Of a stretch of DNA of 5,949 nucleotides, positions 1 through 3,983 are shown one piece after another. The stretch's first letter is position 1; the number at the start of each line of letters is the position of its first letter. Source of the stretch: Alphaproteobacteria bacterium (GTDB taxonomy: Bacteria > Pseudomonadota > Alphaproteobacteria > Rhodobacterales > Rhodobacteraceae); NCBI GenBank assembly GCA_030425945.1, contig JAUHZL010000196.1, positions 1 to 5,949 on the forward strand, written 5' to 3'. The notes under the pieces are model-generated. The model saw only the letters and a program-made list of their open reading frames with translations. It was not told the DNA's origin and ran no database searches. The position numbers and the translations under genes are program-made.

Positions 1-54
1 GTGCTGGCGCTCTGCTGGCACTGGTTCCGGATCGGATACCGCCTGAAGCCCTGA
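1..54 (+). CDS. C-terminal end of an unidentified protein (5' truncated)
   Basis: The first frame reads 17 codons (VLALCWHWFRIGYRLKP) and ends at a TGA at 52-54. Sixteen of the 17 sense codons end in G or C, as in the real genes of this window, while the other two forward frames lack this bias, so this is probably the true end of a gene that starts outside the window. The tail has a hydrophobic, tryptophan-rich stretch followed by a basic end (R-x-x-x-R-x-K), which would fit the end of a membrane segment with a cytoplasmic tail, but it is too short to assign a family. No clear intrinsic terminator on the + strand follows it. Confidence 0.5.
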   Translation: MLALCWHWFRIGYRLKP

Positions 55-73
55 CGCGCAGGCCTTTGCCAAA

Positions 74-102
74 TTGAAAAACCGGGCGGGTTCGGGCAAG
101 AT
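74..102 (+). promoter_or_regulatory. Candidate sigma-70-like promoter for the small exported protein gene
   Basis: TTGAAA at 74-79 matches five of six bases of the -35 consensus TTGACA. After a 17-base spacer, CAAGAT at 97-102 matches three of six bases of TATAAT. Transcription would begin near 109, leaving a leader of about 47 bases before the ATG at 156. The -10 match is weak. The left arm of an inverted repeat (82-89) falls in the spacer and its right arm (110-117) lies at the predicted start point, so the repeat could act on this promoter. Confidence 0.3.
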
Positions 103-117
103 ACGACGACCGCCCGG
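77..117 (-). terminator. Inverted repeat with a T run on the minus strand; candidate leftward terminator
   Basis: CCGGGCGG at 82-89 and CCGCCCGG at 110-117 are perfect 8-base complements separated by a 20-base loop. Read on the minus strand, the second arm is followed at once by TTTTT (the A run at 77-81) and then CAATTT, which is the layout of an intrinsic terminator for leftward transcription. The only leftward gene upstream is the tyrosine phosphatase ending at 459, so its transcript would have to cross the 156-455 gene in antisense before stopping here. The long loop weakens the call. A DNA-level operator for the + strand promoter at the same place is the main alternative. Confidence 0.45.
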
Positions 118-155
118 AGAGGCGGCGATTCCGGATCGAGACCGAGAGCAGTTCC

Positions 156-455
156 ATGCGCAACGCCACTCTTGCCACCCTGGCCTTCCTTGCCGTCACG
201 ATGCCCGCGCAGGCAGGCGTGATCGAGCAGGCCTGCCTGAACTCGGGCCGCAACGCGGCCTCGCCGCAACTCTGCGGCTGCATCCAGCAGGTCGCCGACC
301 TGACGCTGCAAGGCTCGGAACAGCGCAAGGCGGCGCGGTTCTTCCGCGACCCGCACCAGGCGCAGGAAGTCCGCCAGTCGAGCCGCACCTCCGACCGCCA
401 GTTCTGGGATCGCTACCGCGCCTTCGGGGCGGCCGCCGAGACCTACTGCTCCTGA
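156..455 (+). CDS. Small exported cysteine-containing protein (Rhodobacterales 'arginine transporter' family label)
   Basis: This 99-residue protein has a signal peptide: a short basic start (MRN), a hydrophobic core at about residues 5-17 and an AQA-G cleavage site after residue 20. The mature protein is about 79 residues with four cysteines (27, 40, 42, 98), enough for two disulfides in the periplasm. Motifs include C-G-C-I-Q-Q-V-A-D near 40-48, F-F-R-D-P-H near 62-67 and F-W-D-R-Y-R-A-F-G near 83-91. I recognise this pattern from a conserved Rhodobacteraceae family that databases often call 'arginine transporter'. That name is doubtful here, because a protein this small with no membrane segments beyond the signal peptide cannot itself be a transporter, so its function is unknown. 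The ATG at 156 is chosen because it gives a complete signal peptide; a weak GAGAG lies about 8 bases upstream. Its stop is only 3 bases from the stop of the convergent phosphatase gene. Confidence 0.85.
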   Translation: MRNATLATLAFLAVTMPAQAGVIEQACLNSGRNAASPQLCGCIQQVADLTLQGSEQRKAARFFRDPHQAQEVRQSSRTSDRQFWDRYRAFGAAAETYCS

Positions 456-458
456 GCC

Positions 459-905
459 TCAGCCGCGCGCCGCGACCAGCCCGCGCGCGGCGGCGCTGAC
501 CATCCCGAACACGCCGTCGAACCCGCCCTCGTAATAGGGGTCGGGCACGTCCTGCCCGGCGAATTCGGGTGCGAAGTCGAGGTAGAGGCACAGCTCGGCC
601 CGCGCGTCCGCCGGGGCCATGTCCCGCAGCGTGCGCAGGTTGCTCCGGTCCATCGCGCAGATCAGGTCGAAGTGCCGGAAGTCCTGCGGCGTGACCTGCC
701 GCGCCCGGAGGCCGGAAATGTCGATGCCATGGGACCGGCATTCCGCGACCGCGCGCCGGTCGGGCGGGTCCCCGACATGCCAGCCGCCGGTCCCGGCGCT
801 GTCGATCTGCCAGCCGTCCGTGCCGGGTTGCGACCGCAAGGCCCCTTCCGCCATCGGCGAGCGGCAGATATTTCCTAGACATACGAGAAGAATACGAGGG
901 GACAT
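459..905 (-). CDS. Low-molecular-weight protein tyrosine phosphatase
   Basis: This cytoplasmic enzyme removes phosphate from tyrosine (in the family also from arginine or small phosphoesters). The 148-residue length is typical. The N-terminal P-loop C-L-G-N-I-C-R-S has nucleophile Cys9 and phosphate-binding Arg15 (the CX5R signature), and the general-acid motif D-P-Y-Y is at 122-125, so the active site looks intact. D-S-A-G-T at 35-39 is also conserved in the family. Two starts are possible. The ATG at 905-903 has GGAG six bases upstream and puts the P-loop at the usual distance from the N-terminus. The GTG at 920-918 would add five residues (MTELP) but lies one base from a perfect AGGAGG (complement of 922-927), too close for normal use. 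There is no exopolysaccharide kinase nearby to suggest a Wzb-type role, so the substrate is unknown. It is divergent from the Sir2 gene across 42 bases. Confidence 0.93.
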   Translation of the reverse strand: MSPRILLVCLGNICRSPMAEGALRSQPGTDGWQIDSAGTGGWHVGDPPDRRAVAECRSHGIDISGLRARQVTPQDFRHFDLICAMDRSNLRTLRDMAPADARAELCLYLDFAPEFAGQDVPDPYYEGGFDGVFGMVSAAARGLVAARG

Positions 906-947
906 GGGCAGCTCCGTCACCCCTCCTGACTAGCGGGGGGGATCGGC

Positions 948-1658
948 ATGGTCCAGAATATCGTCATCCTGACGGGGGCGGGGGTGTCCGCCGAAAGCGG
1001 TCTCGGCACGTTCCGGGACGAGGGCGGGTTGTGGTCAGAGTACGACCTCGAGGAGGTTGCGACGCCCAAGGGTTTCGCGCTCGACCCGGCCAAGGTGCAC
1101 GCCTTCTACAACGCGCGGCGGCTGAATTGCCTGATGGCCGCCCCGAACCCGGCACATTTCGCGCTGACCACGCTGCAACGCCAGTTCCCGGGCACCGTCA
1201 CGCTGGTCACCCAGAACATCGACGACCTGCACGAGCGCGCGGGCAGCAGCGGCGTCATCCACATGCACGGCACGATCACCGGGGCGCTGTGTGCGGCCTG
1301 CGGTCACCGCTGGGACGCGCCGCGCGCCATGGCGGCCACCGACGCCTGCCCGTCCTGCGGCAAGACCGCGACCCGCCCCGATATCGTCTGGTTCGGGGAA
1401 ATCCCCTACCACATGCCCGAGATCGACGCGGCGCTGATGCAGGCGGACCTGTTCGTGGCCATCGGCACCTCGGGCAGCGTCTATCCGGCGGCCGGGTTCG
1501 TCGCCGAAGCCCGGGCCTGTGGCGTGCGCACGCTGGAGTTGAACCTCGAGCCCTCCGAGACAGCGCGCAGCTTCGACGAGGGGCGCTATGGCCCGGCCTC
1601 GAAGATCGTGCCGGACTGGGTGGCCGAGATGCTGGCGCCGGTCAGCCGCCCGGCGTGA
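948..1658 (+). CDS. cobB: Sir2-family NAD-dependent protein deacylase (CobB/SIRT5-like)
   Basis: This cytoplasmic enzyme uses NAD+ to remove acyl groups from protein lysines, giving nicotinamide and O-acyl-ADP-ribose. All landmarks are present in the 236 residues: the NAD-binding G-A-G-V-S-A-E-S-G at 10-18, F-R at 22-23, Q-N-I-D at 89-92, catalytic His107 in the H-M-H-G motif, a four-cysteine zinc site (115, 118, 134, 137) and the R-P-D-I-V-W-F-G-E block at 143-151. Tyr54 and Arg57 form the Y-x-x-R pair that in CobB and SIRT5 binds acidic acyl groups, so desuccinylase/demalonylase activity as well as deacetylation is likely. The start has a G-rich Shine-Dalgarno (GGGGGGA ending at 942, five bases before the ATG). 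The C-terminus (P-V-S-R-P-A) is short for the family but complete. The last 17 bases overlap the end of the convergent DUF6476 gene. Confidence 0.95.
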   Translation: MVQNIVILTGAGVSAESGLGTFRDEGGLWSEYDLEEVATPKGFALDPAKVHAFYNARRLNCLMAAPNPAHFALTTLQRQFPGTVTLVTQNIDDLHERAGSSGVIHMHGTITGALCAACGHRWDAPRAMAATDACPSCGKTATRPDIVWFGEIPYHMPEIDAALMQADLFVAIGTSGSVYPAAGFVAEARACGVRTLELNLEPSETARSFDEGRYGPASKIVPDWVAEMLAPVSRPA

Positions 1659-1959
1659 GGGCGATCCGCTGGCGCAGGGCCCCGCTGGCGCGGTCGTAGA
1701 TCAGGATCTCGCGCCCCGCGACCACGGCGATGAACTCGCGGCCCAACGTCACCGCTTCCGCCTCGACCCCGTCCGGCAAGGCAATCGCGTCGGGCAGGGG
1801 CACCGGGGCGGACGTGCCGGGGAAGCGGATGACAATGGTGGCGAAGACCGCTATCAGCCCGAGGATCATCGTCGCCGTCAGCACCGTGACCAGCGTTTTC
1901 AGGAAGCGCAGGTCGCGCGGGGCCGGGGCGTCGTCTCCGCCTTCGGATGAGCTGTCCAT
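1642..1959 (-). CDS. DUF6476-type single-pass membrane protein
   Basis: The 105-residue protein has an acidic, serine-rich N-terminus (1-12), a short basic stretch R-D-L-R-F-L-K (15-21), one transmembrane helix at about 22-46 and a C-terminal soluble domain of about 60 residues. That domain contains P-L-P-D-x-I-x-L-P-D-G at 54-64 and I-L-I-Y-D-R-A-S-G-A-L-R-Q at 85-97. The helix with its L-V-T-V-L-T-A-T-M-I-L-G core and the end motif resemble the Rhodobacteraceae family DUF6476, named from memory; its function is not known. The charge pattern suggests the C-terminal domain is periplasmic, with an I-L-I-Y-D-R strand that looks like one blade of a beta-propeller. The ATG at 1959-1957 is preferred because GAGG lies eight bases upstream and the helix then sits near the N-terminus; an upstream start at 2079 would add a basic, non-conserved extension inside rluD. 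Its start codon shares bases with the rluD start, and its end overlaps the sirtuin gene. Confidence 0.82.
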   Translation of the reverse strand: MDSSSEGGDDAPAPRDLRFLKTLVTVLTATMILGLIAVFATIVIRFPGTSAPVPLPDAIALPDGVEAEAVTLGREFIAVVAGREILIYDRASGALRQRIALTPGG

Positions 1960-2983
1960 GCCGATGTCCTCGCCTGCCGTGCTGACCGTCATCATCAGCG
2001 ACGGACCCGACCGCCTTGATAAGGCGCTGGCCCGCGATGTGCCAGAGGACGCGGGCCTGTCCCGCTCGCGCCTTGCCAAGCTGATCGCCGAGGGCGGCGT
2101 CAGCCGGGACGGTCAGACCCTGACCAGCCCCAAGGACAAGGTGCAGCCGGGCGACGAGATCACGCTGGCCTTCGCGCCCCCGGAAGAGGTCGACCTGCGC
2201 CCCGAGCCGATCCCGCTCGACGTGGTGTGGGAGGATGACGAACTGATCGTGGTGAACAAGCCGCCCGGCCTCGTCGTGCATCCGGCCCCCGGCGCGTGGT
2301 CGGGCACGCTGGTCAACGCCCTGATGCACCATTGCGGCGACAGCCTGTCGGGGATCGGCGGCGAGCGGCGTCCGGGCATCGTCCACCGGATCGACAAGGA
2401 CACCTCCGGCCTGCTCGTCGTGGCCAAGACCGACCGCGCGCACACCGGCCTTGCCGCCCAGTTCGCGGCGCATGATGTCGAGCGGGCCTATGTCGCCGTC
2501 TGCCACGGCCTGCCCGACGCAGCCGATCCGCGCCTCGCCGGACAGCCGATCGTCAGCTTCGAGGCGGGTGGCATCCTGAAGATCGACGCGCCGATCGGGC
2601 GGCACCGCACCGACCGCCAGAAGCAGGCGGTGGTGCCCGGTGGCCGCCATGCCGTCACCCGCGCCCGGGTCGAGGCCGCCTTCGGCAACCCGCCCGCCGC
2701 CGCGCGCCTGACCTGCTGGCTGGAGACCGGGCGCACCCACCAGATCCGGGTGCACCTGTCGAAGGTCGGTCATGCCCTGATCGGCGATCCGGTCTACGGC
2801 GGGGCCCGCAAGCTGCCCGCCGCCATGTCAGAGGCCGCCCGCACCGCCGTGGCCGGGTTCCCCCGGCAGGCGCTGCACGCCGCGACGCTGGGCTTCGTGC
2901 ATCCCGCAACGCAGGAGCGGCACCGCTTCGCGGCACCGCTCCCGGCCGACATGCAGGCGCTGGAAGCCGCGCTGGCGGGTTAG
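1958..2983 (+). CDS. rluD: RluA-family 23S rRNA pseudouridine synthase, RluD-like
   Basis: This enzyme isomerises uridines to pseudouridine in rRNA; RluD acts on helix 69 of 23S rRNA during 50S assembly. The 341-residue protein has an N-terminal S4 RNA-binding domain (about 18-75, with R-L-D-K-A-L and S-R-x-x-L-A-K-L-I-A-E-G), then the catalytic domain. Key motifs are V-V-N-K-P-P-G-L-V-V-H-P at 98-109, the catalytic H-R-I-D-K-D-T-S-G-L at 143-152 with Asp146 as nucleophile, L-E-T-G-R-T-H-Q-I-R-V-H at 255-266 and G-D-P-V-Y-G-G at 276-282. The catalytic motif followed by L-V-V-A-K-T is closer to RluD than to RluC or RluA, but the exact site specificity is inferred. The ATG at 1958 has a modest GAG six bases upstream; the ATG at 1964 is almost as likely. 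A frame-open extension back to 1730 is antisense to the DUF6476 gene, low in conserved character and unlikely. It ends with TAG overlapping the TAA of the convergent DUF4386 gene. Confidence 0.94.
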   Translation: MPMSSPAVLTVIISDGPDRLDKALARDVPEDAGLSRSRLAKLIAEGGVSRDGQTLTSPKDKVQPGDEITLAFAPPEEVDLRPEPIPLDVVWEDDELIVVNKPPGLVVHPAPGAWSGTLVNALMHHCGDSLSGIGGERRPGIVHRIDKDTSGLLVVAKTDRAHTGLAAQFAAHDVERAYVAVCHGLPDAADPRLAGQPIVSFEAGGILKIDAPIGRHRTDRQKQAVVPGGRHAVTRARVEAAFGNPPAAARLTCWLETGRTHQIRVHLSKVGHALIGDPVYGGARKLPAAMSEAARTAVAGFPRQALHAATLGFVHPATQERHRFAAPLPADMQALEAALAG

Positions 2984-3669
2984 GCGGGCTGCGCCATGCG
3001 GCGCGGGCGCAGACCGGCCAGCAGGGCGATGGCAAAGGCGCTCTCCGCCACGACCGGGATCAGGTAGGCCGGTTGCATCAGGGTGTTGACCTCGGGCGCG
3101 AGGAACCGGGTCAGGCTGCCCGCGAGATACACGAGCCCCGCCAGCATCAAGAGGCCCGGCAGCCAGCGCCCGGTCCAGCCCGACCGGCACAGCAGCCACG
3201 CCGTCAGCACCGTGTTCAGCCCGAAGAAGATCAGCCCGGCGTCGTAGCCCGCCGCATGGGTCTCGAAGAGGCCAAGCAGCCGGTCGGCCCCGGACGCATC
3301 GCCGCCCTCGACGAGCAGCACGCCCGCGACCAGCGCCGTCAGGCTGGCGGCGATCACCGCGGCCTGGGCGAGGCGCAGAACCATGGCCGTGCGCGCCACC
3401 GGGGCCGAGACCGGGCGGAACAGGCGGAAGAGCAGCACCGCCAGCAGGATGTCGGCGGCCAGCATCATCAGGTCCGCGGCGATCCCGTAGCGCAGCAGCG
3501 GCCCGGCCTCCTGCGTGCGCTGCCAGGTCGCCAGCGCCTCGCCGGGCACCACCAGCTGCATCCGTACGCCGACCTCGGACCAGAGGCCCGCGCCGAGGAT
3601 CACGAGATAGGAGAGGCCCGCCAGCCGGGCCTGCGGGACATGGGTGTCGGAGATCGGGAAATGTTTCAT
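2980..3669 (-). CDS. DUF4386-type multi-pass membrane protein
   Basis: The 229-residue protein has about six hydrophobic helices, near residues 16-33, 63-86, 96-120, 142-162, 168-188 and 200-221. The first helix begins R-L-A-G-L-S-Y-L, the second ends F-R-L-F-R-P-V-S, and L-N-T-V-L-T-A-W-L-L-C-R-S-G-W-x-x-R-W-L-P spans the loop after helix four. This pattern matches DUF4386, a family of integral membrane proteins with no established biochemical role. The ATG at 3669-3667 gives a short cytoplasmic lead before helix one; AAAGG lies about ten bases upstream. An upstream start at 3744 would add a 25-residue extension reaching into the promoter region and is not favoured. It stands between rluD and rpoH facing leftward, overlaps the rluD stop by four bases and is divergent from rpoH across 314 bases. 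It is probably an accessory insertion between genes that I recall as neighbours in other Rhodobacteraceae. Confidence 0.85.
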   Translation of the reverse strand: MKHFPISDTHVPQARLAGLSYLVILGAGLWSEVGVRMQLVVPGEALATWQRTQEAGPLLRYGIAADLMMLAADILLAVLLFRLFRPVSAPVARTAMVLRLAQAAVIAASLTALVAGVLLVEGGDASGADRLLGLFETHAAGYDAGLIFFGLNTVLTAWLLCRSGWTGRWLPGLLMLAGLVYLAGSLTRFLAPEVNTLMQPAYLIPVVAESAFAIALLAGLRPRRMAQPA

Positions 3670-3732
3670 CTTGGGCCGCCTTTCACTGGGATGTCTTGCT
3701 GCGAAAGGGGATAGTCCAAACGAAAGCGCAGG

Positions 3733-3761
3733 ATAATTCGCCAATTCCTGACTTGTTTCAT
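3733..3761 (-). promoter_or_regulatory. Candidate promoter for the DUF4386 gene
   Basis: On the minus strand, ATGAAA (complement of 3756-3761) and AATTAT (complement of 3733-3738) are separated by 17 bases and each match four of six bases of the sigma-70 consensus. Transcription would start near 3726, about 57 bases before the ATG. The spacer contains one copy of the CTGACTTG octamer (3748-3755), and a 5-base inverted repeat CATGC/GCATG (3759-3763 and 3770-3774) overlaps the -35 end. The match is modest, and I see no better candidate in this low-GC patch. Confidence 0.3.
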
Positions 3762-3894
3762 GCGAAAATGCATGTCATCGGGAGGGGCCTGCCGTCAAAG
3801 CTGTCGCTGTGCGCACATGAACGCGAGGTCTGCGGCCCAGCCCTGTATCGACGCACGAAAACGCGTATCGTGCTGACTTGTCCGAGCCGACCCC

Positions 3895-3923
3895 TTGACC
3901 ACCCGTTAGCGCAATCTTAATTC
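3895..3923 (+). promoter_or_regulatory. Candidate rpoH promoter
   Basis: TTGACC at 3895-3900 is a five-of-six -35 match. TTAATT (3917-3922, spacer 16) or TAATTC (3918-3923, spacer 17) lies at -10 distance in the most AT-rich patch of the gap, though both are poor matches to TATAAT. A heat-shock reading is also possible: CTTGAC at 3894-3899, then CAATCTT at 3912-3918 after a 12-base gap, resembles the shorter spacing of RpoH promoters (CTTGAA ... CCATNT), which would mean autoregulation. The expected transcript start is near 3930, giving a leader of about 54 bases. Confidence 0.45.
3906..3920. promoter_or_regulatory. CtrA-like site (TTAG-N7-TTAA) over the rpoH promoter
   Basis: TTAG at 3906-3909 and TTAA at 3917-3920 are seven bases apart, a one-mismatch form of the alphaproteobacterial CtrA response-regulator site TTAA-N7-TTAA. 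It covers the promoter spacer and -10. A second TTAA at 3926-3929 is five bases further on, which does not fit the spacing. Binding here would probably repress or time rpoH transcription. One match in an AT-rich patch is weak evidence. Confidence 0.22.
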
Positions 3924-3970
3924 AATTAACATCACGCCCCGCAAGTCAGAACGGGTCCCCGTGCAGCAGT

Positions 3971-3976
3971 GAGGAA
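3971..3976 (+). promoter_or_regulatory. Ribosome binding site of rpoH
   Basis: GAGGAA ends seven bases before the ATG at 3984. It decides the start against the in-frame GTG at 3969, which overlaps this site and has no Shine-Dalgarno of its own. The site does not appear to be buried in any strong hairpin; only a four-base match (GGAA with TTCC at 4003-4006) could pair with the early coding region. Confidence 0.7.
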
Positions 3977-3983
3977 CCAGACG

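Larger units (their letters stand above)
3748..3949. repeat. Three copies of the octamer CTGACTTG around the rpoH promoter
   Basis: CTGACTTG occurs on the + strand at 3748-3755 and 3873-3880; both are followed by T, making a shared 9-mer. It occurs inverted, as CAAGTCAG, at 3942-3949. The first copy falls in the candidate DUF4386 promoter spacer, the second lies 14 bases upstream of the candidate rpoH -35, and the third lies just downstream of the expected rpoH transcription start. The placement on both sides of a promoter suggests protein-binding sites, perhaps with looping, but the octamer matches no operator I can name. The rest of the 314-base gap 3670-3983 holds the two promoter candidates and the rpoH leader. 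The short frame at 3696-3920 has no recognisable protein character. Confidence 0.45.

Noticed and set aside
1666..1691. Direct repeat CCGCTGGCGC at 1666-1675 and 1682-1691
   Set aside because: It lies inside the DUF6476 coding sequence with a 16-base period that is not a multiple of three. It reflects arginine/alanine/glutamine codons in GC-rich DNA, not a mobile or regulatory repeat.
1730..1957. Upstream extension of rluD to an ATG at 1730
   Set aside because: It would add 76 residues antisense to the DUF6476 gene; RluD proteins begin just before the S4 domain, as the start at 1958 gives.
1586..2773. A 395-codon open frame on the minus strand opposite rluD
   Set aside because: It is antisense to a clear RluD-like protein and to the sirtuin end, and its translation is repetitive R/G/A/D-rich sequence with no domain. 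Long antisense frames are common in GC-rich genomes with strong third-position bias.
3759..3774. Inverted repeat CATGC-N6-GCATG as an operator
   Set aside because: Arms of five bases occur often by chance; it is mentioned only because it overlaps the candidate DUF4386 promoter.
3696..3920. A 74-codon + strand frame in the gap before rpoH
   Set aside because: It covers both candidate promoters, lies in the least GC-biased part of the window, has no good ribosome binding site and no recognisable protein character.
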